From positions 108,467,440 through 108,531,439 of the forward strand of contig NC_045441.1 of NCBI RefSeq assembly GCF_002776525.5: DNA of 64,000 bases. The letters run 5' to 3'. The position numbers were made by a program, and so were the translations under genes. Under the pieces are notes generated by a model that saw only the letters and a program-made list of their open reading frames with translations, was not told the DNA's origin and ran no database searches. This document shows, piece by piece, positions 23,089 through 32,384 of this stretch; the stretch's first letter is position 1; every line of letters starts with the position of its first letter. This stretch comes from Piliocolobus tephrosceles (lineage: Eukaryota > Chordata > Mammalia > Primates > Cercopithecidae).

Positions 23089-26000
23089 AGCACCCACATT
23101 CATAAAGTAAGTTCTTAGAGACCTACAAAGACACTTAGACTTCCACACAATAACAGTGGGAGACTTTAACACACCACTGTCAATATTAAACAGGTGAACA
23201 AGACAGAAAATTAATGAAGATATTCAGCATTTGAACTCAGCTCTGGACCAAGCAGACCTAATAGACATCTACAGAAATCTCTACCCAAATCAACAGAATA
23301 TACATTTTTCTCAGCACAACATTGCACTTATTCTAAAATTGACCACATAATTGGAAGTAAAGCACTCCTCAGCAAATGTAAAAGAACAGAAATTATAACA
23401 AACAGTCTCTCAGACTACAGTGCAATCAAATTAGAACTCAGGATTAAGACGCTCACTCAAAACCATGCAACTACATGAAAACTGAACAACCTGTTCCTGA
23501 ATGACTACTGGGTAAAAAACGAAATTAAGGCAGAAATAAGTAAGTTCTTTGAAACCAATTAGAACAAAGACACAACATATCAGAATCTCTAGGATACACC
23601 TAAAGCAGTGGTTAGAGGGAAATTTATAGCACTAAATGCCCATAGCAGAAAGTGAGAAAGATCTAAAATTAGCACCCTAACATCATAATCAAAAGAACTA
23701 GAGAAGCAAGAGCAAACAAATTCAAAAGCTAGCAGAAGACAAGAAATAAATAAGATCAGAGCAAAACTAAAGGAGATAGAGACACAAAAAACCCTTCAAA
23801 AATAAATGAATCAAGGAACTGGTCTTTTGAAAAGATGAATAAAATAGACTGCTAGACAGACTAATAAAGAAGAAAATAGGGAAGAATCAAATAGACAATA
23901 AAAAATTATAAAGGGGATATCACCACTGATCCCACAGAAATACAAATTACCATTAGAGAATACCATAAACACTGCTATGCAAATAAACTAGAAAATCTAG
24001 AAGAAATGGATAAATTCCTGGACATATACACCCTCCCAAAACTAAAGCAGGAAGAAGTCGAATCCCTGAATAGACCAATAGCAAGTTCTGAAATTCAGGC
24101 AGTAATTAATAGCCTACCAACAAAATAAAAGCCCAGGACAAGACGGATTCACAACCAAATTCTACCAGAAGTACAAAGGGGAACTGGTACCATACCTTCT
24201 GAAACTATTACAAACAATAGAAAACGAGGGACTCCTCCCTAACTCACTTTATGAGGTCAGCATCATCCTGATAAGAAAACCTGGCAAAAACATGATAAAA
24301 AAAAGAAAATTTTGGGCCAATATCCCTGATGAACATCAATGAGAAAATCCTGAACAAAATACAGGCAAAGTGAATCCAGCAGCATATCCAAAATCTTATC
24401 CACCACGATTAACTCAGCTTCATCCTGGGATGCAAGGTTAGTTCAACATAAACAAATCAATAAACGTAATCCATCGCATAAACAGAACCAACGACAAGAA
24501 CCACATGATAATCTCAATAGACGCAGAAAACGGCTTTGATAAAATTCAGCACCCCTTCGTGCTAAAAACTCTCAATAAACTAGGTATTGATGGGACGTAT
24601 CTCAAAACAATAAGAGCTATTTATGACAAACCCACAGCCAATATCATACTGAATGGTCAAAAGCTGGAAGCATTCCCTTTGAAAATCAGCACAAGATTCC
24701 ACCCCCACAGAGCCCAGCAAGCTAAAATCCATTGGCTTGAAATTCTTGCTGCAAGCACATCAGTCTGAAGTCGCCCTGGGGCACTCCAGTTTGGTGGGGG
24801 GAGAGTCATCTGCCATTACTGAGGCTTGAGTAGGCAGTTTTCCCCTCACAGTGTAAACAAAGCCTCCAGGAAGTTTGAACAGGGCGGAGCCCACCTCAGC
24901 TTGGCTGAGCTTTCTCACCACTCCTATTCAACATACTGTTGGAAGTTCTGGCCAGGGCAATCAGACAAGAGAAAGAAATAAAGGTTATTCAAATAGGAAG
25001 AGAGGAAGTCAAATTGTCTCTATTGGCAGACGACATGATTGTGTATTTAGAAAACCCCATCATCTCAGACCAAAATCTCCTTAAGCTGATAAGCAACTTC
25101 AGCAAAGTCTCAGGAGAAAAAAATCAATGTGGAAAAATCACAAGCATTCCTATACACAAATAATGGACAAACAGAGCCAAATCATGAGCCAACTCATTCA
25201 CAATTGCTTCAAAGAGAATAAAATGCATTGAAATCCAACTTACAAGGGATGTGAAGGACCTCTTCAAGGAGAGTTACAAACCGCTGCTCAGGAAATAAGA
25301 GAGGACACAAACACATGGAAAAACATTCCATGCTCATGGATAGGAAGAATTGCTATCTTGAAAATGGCCCCACTACCCAAAGTTATTTGTGGATTCAATG
25401 CTGTCCCCAGCAAGCTACCACTGACTTTCTTCGCAGAATTAGAAACAATTACTTTAAATTTCATATGGAACCAAAAAAGAGCCTGCATAGCCAATACAAT
25501 CCTAAGCAAGAAAAACAAAGCTGGAGGAATCACGCTACCTGACTTCAAACTATACTACAAGGCCCTGGTAACCAAAACAGCATGGTACTGGTAACAAAAC
25601 AGAGATATAGACCAATGGAACAGAACAGAGGCCTCAGAAATAACATACCATCTGATATACAACCATCTGATATTTGGCAAAACTAACAAAAACAAGCAAT
25701 GGGGAAAGGATTCCCTATTTAATAAAGGGTGTTGGGAAAACTGGCTTGCCATATGCAGAAAACCAAAACTGGACCCCTTCCTTACACCTTATACAAAACA
25801 TTAACTCAATATGGATTAAAGACTTAAATGTAAGACCTAAAACCTTAAAAACCGTAGAAGAAAACGTAGGCAATACCATTCAGGACATAGGTATGGGCAA
25901 AGACTTCATGACTAAAACACCAAAAGCAATGGCAACAAAAGCCAAAATTGACGATTGGGATCTAATTAAACTAAAGAGCTTCTGCACAGCAAAAGAAACT

Positions 26001-26697
26001 ATCATCAGTGTACAGGTAACCTACAAAATGGGAGAAAATTTTTGAAATCTATCAATCTGACAAAGGGCTAATATTCAGAATCCACAAGGAACTTAAACAA
26101 ATTTATGAGAAAAAAAAAACAACTCCATCAAAAAGTGGGCAAAGGATATGAACAGACACTTCTCAAAAGAAGACATTTATGCAGCCAAGAAACTTGAGGA
26201 AAAGCTCATCATCACTGGTCATTCGAGAAATGCAAATCAAAACCACAATGAGATACTATCTTACACCAGTCAGAATGGCCACCACTAAAAAGTTAGGAAA
26301 CAGCAGATGCTGGAGAGGGTGTGGTGAAATAGGAATACTTTTACACCGTTGGTAGGAGTATAAATTAGTTCAACCATTGTGGAAAATAGTGTGGTGATTC
26401 CTCAAGGATCTCGGTCCAGAAATACCATTTGACCCAGCAATCTCATTACTGGGTATATACCAAAGGATTATAAATCATTCAACTATAAAGACACATTCAC
26501 ATATGTTTATTGCGGCACTATTCACAATAGCAAAGACTTGGAACCAACCGAAATGCCCATCAATGATAGTCTGGATAAAGAATATGTGGCACATAAACAC
26601 CATGGAATACTATACAACCATAAAAAAAGATGAGTTCATGTCATTTGCAGGAACATGGATGAAGCTGGAAACCATCATTCTCAGCAAATTAACATAG
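23089..26697 (+). pseudogene. Degenerate, 5'-deleted and interrupted L1 ORF2
   Basis: L1 ORF2 encodes the endonuclease/reverse transcriptase of LINE-1. What remains starts late in the endonuclease domain ('gtgggagactttaacacacc', the MGDFN region with a changed start), then the linker, then the RT fingers and palm. A 264-bp open stretch (24505-24768) holds the SIDAEN..DKIQ RT segment and then runs into inserted 5' UTR sequence. The catalytic FADD appears as LADD (near 25,023). The thumb and C-terminal part follow at 25,300-26,045. The Cys-rich end near 26,300-26,360 keeps RCWRGCGEIG, but the next Cys is replaced by Arg (HRW) followed by a stop. Numerous stops and frameshifts make it non-functional. 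Confidence 0.92.
24694..24911 (+). repeat. 5' UTR segment copied into L1 ORF2
   Basis: Between the ORF2 sequence 'gaaaatcagcacaag' and the resumed ORF2 sequence 'tctcaccactcctattcaac' lies 5' UTR sequence matching 22,614-22,831. About a dozen bases of ORF2 that normally encode the conserved Gln-Gly-Cys-Pro segment of the RT are missing at the site. The left junction shares AGA between donor and target. As a result the open frame here ends in the same 25-residue tail as the one at 22,227-22,688, with one difference. Confidence 0.95.
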
Positions 26698-26957
26698 GAA
26701 CAGAAAACCAAACATTACATGTTCTCACTTATCAGTGGGAGTTGAACAATGAGAACACATGGGACACAGGGAGGGGAACATCACACACTGGGGCCTGTCT
26801 CGGGGTGGAGGGCTAAGGGAGGCATAGCATTAGGAGAAATACCTAATGTAGGTGATGGATTGATGGATGCAGCAAAACACCATGGCATGTGTATAGCTAT
26901 TTAACAAACATGCATGTTCTGCACATTTATCCCAGAACCTAAAGTATTAAAAAAAGG

Positions 26958-26970
26958 AATAAAAATTACT
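26958..26970 (+). repeat. Target-site duplication, 3' copy, of the L1
   Basis: 'aataaaaattact' follows the A-rich L1 tail and matches the 5' flank at 22,155-22,167 with one mismatch. Confidence 0.85.
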
Positions 26971-27750
26971 CACAAATGCATCTTGAAAGTAAAGATAAAT
27001 AATGGGAAAAATAATACTTTAATTTTAATAAATTTGGTTTGTATGTATCCATAGAGTATTCACTGTTATGTATTAAGACATAAAGTTTTTTTCAACATGT
27101 TCCAAGAAACACCCTTTATTAGAATACACTGCCATTCATTTAAAACTACTTTCACATAAAAAAGGGAGAAAAACACTCCTAAATAAATTTTTGTACAGAG
27201 AGAAAATTGAAACTCCAATTACATAAAAATTCAGAAACTCCAATTCAGAAAAAATAGAAATGAAAAAACTTCAAACTAAAACATATGTGGCTAATAATAT
27301 AAGCAGAAGCAAAGCCATCACTTTAAAGTCTTTCATTATTCAGCAAGTGAAATAAAATATATAAACTGAGCATTTTTTTCCATAGGTTATGTTAGATAAA
27401 AAGATAAAGAAACAGAAGGTTTGAATCAAAAAGCATAAAAGCAAAAATTACAAATTACAAATTAACAAATGAAAAAACAGTGGAATTGATATCTGCAAGT
27501 TGGCTCTAAAAATAGTACACAAACACATACATATACATATATGTTTATTTCAATAAAAAAGACACAATGGAATATTAGGAATATATAAACTACAAATCTA
27601 GAGATTAAAAAAGTAAAAATCTAAAATAATACAAAGCATAATTCCATTCTGACATATGTGGAAATTTCTAAATGAATGATTTCCAAGAAAAAAAGCCTAA
27701 AAATTTAATGCAAAATTTTGAGAAAATAAATAACTAAATGAAAGTACTTT
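26971..27750. other. Very AT-rich sequence, nothing identifiable
   Basis: A/T-rich sequence with many A-runs and short direct repeats such as the overlapping 'acaaattacaaatta' at about 27,450. It may include remnants of an old LINE, but I could not place it. No gene. Confidence 0.45.
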
Positions 27751-28130
27751 TGTAGTACATATACAATATTGAATACTATGCAGCCATGAAAAAGAACAAA
27801 ATAGTGCCCTTTGCAACAACATAGATGCAACTGGAGGCCATTATTCTGGCGAATTTATGCAGAAACAGACAACCAAATACTGGATGTTCTCACTCATAAG
27901 TGGGAGCTAAACTTTGGGTACTCACAGACAGAAAGATGGAAACAACAGACAGTGGGGACTACTAGATGAGATAGAGTGGGAGAGGGCCAAGGGTTGAAAA
28001 ACTATTTGGTGCTGTGCTCCTTACCTGAATGATGAGATAATTTGCATCTCAAACCTCAGTATCATACAATGTACCCATGTAACAAACCTGCACATGCACT
28101 CCCTGAATCTAAAATAAAAGTTAAAATTAT
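27751..28130 (+). mobile_element. 5'-truncated L1 3' end (L1PB/L1MA-type)
   Basis: Starts with 'gaatactatgcagccatgaa' (the conserved end of ORF2), then 'ggatgttctcactcataagt', 'gtgggagctaaactttgggt', a G-rich 3' UTR stretch, and ends 'cacatgcactccctgaatct' and 'aaaataaaagttaaaa'. The 'ttgaaaaactatttggtgct' pattern is of the older L1PB or L1MA type. No clear target duplication was found. Confidence 0.9.
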
Positions 28131-29127
28131 ATGTTAAAAAGCGAAACTTTAAATATGTTGACATATAATTGTATGGCTGAATTTTCTCTGTTTCAGGGGT
28201 TTGAAAACAAATTTCAAAACTGCACTAATTATTCCACCAAATGCTGTAAGATAGAAACAGACCAATTAATTTTACCAATTGAACATACTGGTGGTATAAA
28301 AACCTGAGAAACCACATCTAACACAAACTATAGGCTAATTTAACTTATAAATGGAAATACATAAATTCTAATAGAACGAAGCAGTGTACTATCAAATATT
28401 TTAAATCAGTTTCATCAGGTATTTATCAAATAGTGTTTATTGATAAATGTTTATCAATTATTATCTTTCTACATGTACATGTTTGTATGCAAAAAGATAC
28501 CTTCTTTAGACCAAAGGATCTTCTCTGATCAAAATGTAAATTATAAAATATGAATAAATATTTTATGGAAAACTTTAAAGGAAACATCAAAATATTTGAT
28601 ATTTAATAAACTGTATTTTAATAGATTGGAATAAGTGGAAAGACAAAACATTTCTTAGGTAGAAAGGAACACAGTTGGAAAAATTACAATTTTCCTCAAA
28701 TAAACTATTATTTAATTTAACTTAATTAATTTAACTTAATTGCAATTAAAATATCCATTTTCTTTGTATGTGATTCTAACATTTTTGTCAATAAAAACAA
28801 GTAAAATATGCAATTTTAAAAATGACGACTAGTAAAGAGTATAAATACTCATATATGAGCATAAAACAATATATACAATATATATGAGTACAAAATATCA
28901 ATACATATTACAGATAAAATATAAGCATTTTATAAAACCAAATGTGAAATGGGTGGAGAAATAAGCTTTAGCAAACACTGAAAATAGCATAATGAATTGT
29001 CCAAAAGTTTTGAGGACTATTTGACAGAAATATGTATTTAAAAATTAGATACTTAGCTCAAAAATTCTATGCCTATAAATTTTCTCAATGACTATACTTA
29101 CATAATTATGACAATATATGTATATAC
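28131..29127. other. AT-rich unique sequence, no gene seen
   Basis: Roughly 1 kb of A/T-rich DNA. It holds a small direct repeat of 'atttaacttaatt' (about 28,713-28,742) and a TATATGAG-type AT-rich patch at about 28,840-28,900. No credible gene or recognised repeat. Confidence 0.45.
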
Positions 29128-29245
29128 AAAGTTGATCATGCAGCAAACCACCACGGCACACGTTTACCTATGTAACACACCTGTATATCCTGCACATGTA
29201 CCCTGGAACTTAAAAAACAAAAATAAATCTTAAAAAGTTGATCAT
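29128..29245 (+). mobile_element. Ultra-short L1 insertion (94 bp) with perfect target duplication
   Basis: The core 29,140-29,233 is only the last part of the L1PA 3' UTR: 'gcagcaaaccaccacggcac', 'gtttacctatgtaacacacc', 'tcctgcacatgtaccctgga', then an A-rich tail. It is flanked by a perfect 12-bp duplication 'aaagttgatcat' at 29,128-29,139 and 29,234-29,245. This proves an independent target-primed insertion with extreme 5' truncation, not a leftover of a larger element. Confidence 0.95.
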
Positions 29246-29705
29246 TACTGTATTAATTGTAATGAAAAAATTGTAAGGAAATAGGTAATATAAACTAAAT
29301 ATATAATAAGTAAAATTAAAGGAAAATAAGTAATCCGAAATCCATTTTTAGAGACTTCTTTAGATAAGTTTCGATTTATTTATACAAAGGAATATAATGC
29401 AGCCATTTGAAAACTGAAGCTGAATATCAGTCCTCATAAAATAAAATCTTGGATATATATTTTGAAGCTGAAGAAAGCAAAGTTGAGAACAATATTTTAG
29501 TGTGATTTCGTGTGTTAAACAATGATATATTATCTATTATTTTGAGACACAGGGATGAGAGTTTATTAGAATGAGAGACAAGCTCTTCTAAGTCCTTAGT
29601 ACTTATTCCTCTTGTGTGGGGGTTATTATGGAAGCTACTGTCTGATATTTTCAGCATGTGTCTGTATTGCATTTATTTTAAGAATTTGTGTTTATTTTAA
29701 ATTTT
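29246..29705. other. Unique sequence with possible L1M trace
   Basis: No gene is apparent; the minus-strand frame at 29427-29672 has no recognisable motif. 'tttatacaaaggaatataat' followed by 'gcagcca' near 29,379-29,406 resembles a degraded L1 ORF2 3' end, but the match is short. Confidence 0.4.
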
Positions 29706-29856
29706 ATTTTTGTTGAGACAGTGTCTCTGTTGACTAGGCTGGAGTGCAGTGCTGCAAACACAGCTCACTGCAGCTTCGACTTACCATGCGCAAGCCATCT
29801 TCCCACCTCAGTCTCCAAAGTGCTGGAATTACAGGCGTGAGCCACTATACCCTGCT
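29706..29856 (-). mobile_element. Monomer-sized Alu with fused arms
   Basis: Antisense. The plus strand starts with right-arm sequence ('gagacagtgtctctgttgac', 'ggctggagtgcagtgctgca') and then passes at 'cctcagtctcc' directly into left-arm sequence ('aaagtgctggaattacaggc', 'gtgagccactataccctgc'). About half of the dimer is missing, with the join at the GGCTGAGG homology shared by both arms. This is an intra-Alu deletion product of an old element, or less likely an early monomeric form. Confidence 0.85.
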
Positions 29857-30256
29857 AAAAGTTTTTTAATAACATATTTAAATAAACAAGTATTATAAAA
29901 CTATGATTTTAAAAATAGTGTTTCCTTTGTATACGAATAAACAGAGATTAATGCACAAACTAGAACGTCCAGACACAAATGACTTCTATGGTAATCAGGA
30001 ACAGGTGTTTTCAGTCATATGACATAGCAAGGTTTTCTGGAGTGCAATTTAGCAGAATTACCCTAAAAATGTAAATACATTTTTTCCTAGTAAAGTTACT
30101 TCTGGAAATAAAACTTCATAAATGAAGAAATAATTAGATATTTGTACAACACTTCTGTAGCTATTCATTTCACCATTACAAACTGAAAAATAAAAACAAC
30201 TTAAATGTAAAATAATTAATTAAATAAGTAATAGAACGTAGCCATAATATATTTGA

Positions 30257-30486
30257 GTGGATCATAAGGTCAAAAGATCAAGACTATCCTGACTAACATG
30301 GTGAAACCCTATCTCTACTAAAAACACAAAAAATGAGCCGGGCGCTGTGGCGGGTGACTGTAGTCCCAGCTACTCGGGAGGCTGAGGCAGGAGAATCACT
30401 TGAACCAGAGAGGCAGAGGTTGCAGTAAGCCGAGATTGCGGCACTGCACTCCAGCCTGGCGACACAGAGAGACTCTGTCTCAAAAT
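30257..30486 (+). mobile_element. 5'-truncated Alu, sense (AluS-like)
   Basis: Starts within the left arm at 'gtggatcataaggtc', continues through 'gtgaaaccctatctctacta', the right arm and 'ccagcctggcgacacagaga', ending 'gactctgtctcaaaatt'. About the first 50-60 bases are absent. The tail has turned into an AAT microsatellite. Confidence 0.93.
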
Positions 30487-30515
30487 TAATAATAATAATA
30501 ATAATGATAATAATA
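30484..30515 (+). repeat. (AAT)n microsatellite in Alu tail
   Basis: About ten ATA/AAT units, one interrupted as ATG, occupying the A-tail position of the preceding Alu. Alu tails commonly seed such microsatellites. The minus-strand frame at 30293-30523 is a translation of this repeat and the Alu. Confidence 0.95.
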
Positions 30516-30529
30516 GAAAACACTTTCGA

Positions 30530-30660
30530 TATATTATTTTAACAGCTTTCTGTTAAATAACAGTAACATAACATTTACCCATTTATAGTGTATAATTCAA
30601 TGATTTTTACTATATTTACAGAGTAGTGCAACCATTACCACTACATAAATTACAGTAAGG
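30530..30660. mobile_element. Possible old L1M-type fragment
   Basis: 'gtataattcaatgattttta' followed by 'tatatttacagagtagtgca' and 'accattaccactacataaat' matches a frequent ancient LINE-associated segment. Orientation and subfamily are uncertain. Confidence 0.45.
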
Positions 30661-30669
30661 TACAAATTT

Positions 30670-31560
30670 TTATTTGAGACCTTGCTTCCTAAATATAGGC
30701 ATTTACAATTTAAAGATTCCTTCTAAGCATAGCTTTAGCCATATATCATGTTTTAGAATTATGTGCTCTCACTTCATTCATCTAAGTGTTTTCTAAGTTC
30801 CTTTGTGACTTATTTGACCCATTGTTGACTCAGGAGTGCGTTAATTTCCACATATTTGTAATCTTTAATTTTGTGTGTGTGGTTGATTTTTAATTTAATT
30901 CCATTTTGTTGCAAGAACATGCCTCTCATTATTTCAATTCTTTTAAATTTATTGAGGCTTCTGTTATGATCTAACATATAGTTCATCCTGAAGAATGTCT
31001 CATGTGTGCTTGAGAAAAATGTGTATTTTGCTGTTGGTCTATACTGTTGTTCAAGCCTTTTACATTATCGTTAACCTTCTATCTCCTTTTTCTATCTGAT
31101 ATTGAAAGCGGAATATTGAGGTCTCTGCCTTTTGATAGGATTGTGTAATTCATTCACAATTAATGTTATTATTGATATGATTATATTTACTTCTAGCATT
31201 TTTCTACTGGTTTCCTTTGTGTATCATGTCTTTTTTGTTCCTCTCTTAATACTTTGCTACCTTTTTTGCATTAATTGAATTTTTGTGTAATATTTTAGTT
31301 TCTTGAGCAATTTTAACTATATATAGTTACCTTCTTAGTGGTTTTTCTGAGATTTCCAACATACACTTAAGTTACAAGAATTTTCTTCATATTTATACTA
31401 ACTTAAATCCAACGTAACATAGAAATTTACTCCTTTATAGCTCTATCCCTTTACCTTTTTGTGTTATTATTTTACATTTTACATTTATTGATTTTGCAAA
31501 CAAAAAAATTGACACATTTATTGCTTTGTGTAATTTTTGATCTATTAAAATGTGGAGTGA
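30670..31560 (-). mobile_element. L1M-type LINE fragment, antisense
   Basis: Plus strand reads as the reverse complement of an old L1: 'ttctaagcatagctttagcc', 'ttatttgacccattgttgac', 'gttgcaagaacatgcctctc', 'cttgagaaaaatgtgtattt', 'tgctgttggtctatactgtt', 'gatattgaaagcggaatatt'. Divergence is high, with no usable open frame. It sits head to head with sense L1 fragments around it. The antisense stretch may extend weakly to about 31,730. Confidence 0.8.
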
Positions 31561-31843
31561 AGAAAGGAGAAAAGTACATACTTACAGAACTGGGTATATT
31601 AGCTTTTTGGTTCTCTTTTTTTTCCCTGTGAATTCGTTATAATCTGACATCATTTTCTTATTCCAACACAGTTTTGTCCCTACTAATTTTTTCATGATTA
31701 ATCAAATGTGTTTGATTTCTATATGTCTTAGTCCCACTGGTAAAATTATATACAACTTGTTTTATGTAGTTTTCAACTAAGTTAAAAGAAGACATGCATT
31801 TATGCTATATTTTAAAATTAGCAAAATATTTGCCTTCACTGAT

Positions 31844-31847
<4 letters not shown>

Positions 31848-31878
<31 letters not shown>
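31848..31878. repeat. Poly(T) run of 31
   Basis: Uninterrupted T31, not attached to any recognisable Alu or L1. It may be the tail complement of an antisense processed insertion that I cannot identify, since what follows on the right ('gcctggggaccaaatatagt') is not a known element to me. Confidence 0.95.
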
Positions 31879-31880
<2 letters not shown>

Positions 31881-31960
31881 CTGGGGACCAAATATAGTGT
31901 TAAATGAAAAGTATATTGTTAAGTGAGCAATTATCACAGTGAATAGCATACATCTCAGTT

Positions 31961-32057
31961 TTTATTTGTAAATAAAATGATTTGGGATAAAATATGGCAA
32001 TATGTAATTACAAATACAAAATTTTATTTGTAACTAAAATGATTTGGGATAAAATAT
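31961..32057. repeat. 35-bp direct duplication
   Basis: Two 35-bp copies at 31,961-31,995 and 32,023-32,057 share 'aaaatgatttgggataaaat' and differ at one position (AAT against ACT near the 5' end). Period 62 bp. It is a local tandem-type duplication that includes the 27-bp spacer once. Confidence 0.9.
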
Positions 32058-32384
32058 CAATTATGATTTAGATTTGTTTCAATTTCAATACTTTTTTCAT
32101 TATCTTTACTTATTAGTTGATTTGTTCCAATTTGTATAAAATGAATATATGTTATTGTGTAATAGTAAAACTTTGCTTTAAAATACATACATATTCTTCT
32201 AAGGGGGGGCACATTCTTTGTTTTTTTTTTTCAGTGCCTTTTATGTTTTCTATAAATATTCCATCCTATCCACTTAATTTCAGGAGGCTTGGTGAAAGCT
32301 ACAATATCTCTAGACCATCATGGAATGTCTATGGGATATCACAGAAATTTTATCATTTATAATCATCCCAGCCAAAGGATTCAC

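Larger units (their letters stand above)
22168..26957 (+). mobile_element. L1PA-type LINE-1 with complete 5' end and internal deletion
   Basis: Begins 'tggtagctggcaagatggcc', the L1 5' end with the conserved AAGATGGCC (a YY1-binding core in L1), and ends in a 3' UTR and A-rich tail ('cccagaacctaaagtatta'). The 13-bp target duplication shows one insertion. The length is about 4.8 kb against about 6 kb for a full element. The 5' UTR runs to about 23,085 and is then joined directly to the late endonuclease part of ORF2, so the end of the 5' UTR, all of ORF1 and the ORF2 start are absent. ORF2 carries many stops and frameshifts. A piece of 5' UTR is also repeated inside ORF2 (24,694-24,911). The element is dead. 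Confidence 0.95.
31561..32384. other. AT-rich sequence with T31 run and local duplication
   Basis: Contains an isolated T31 tract (31,848-31,878), a direct duplication described separately, and T-rich sequence before the next L1. No gene is credible; the frame at 32117-32362 overlaps low-complexity T/G runs. Confidence 0.5.

Noticed and set aside
25674..26045. 123-codon frame as a possible functional L1 protein
   Set aside because: It is an isolated C-terminal ORF2 fragment. The element lacks ORF1, the ORF2 start and an intact RT, and has many stops.
22168..26957. L1 internal deletion as a spliced (SpIRE) insertion
   Set aside because: The junction near 23,085 shows no clear donor/acceptor pattern that I can read, so splicing is kept only as an alternative.
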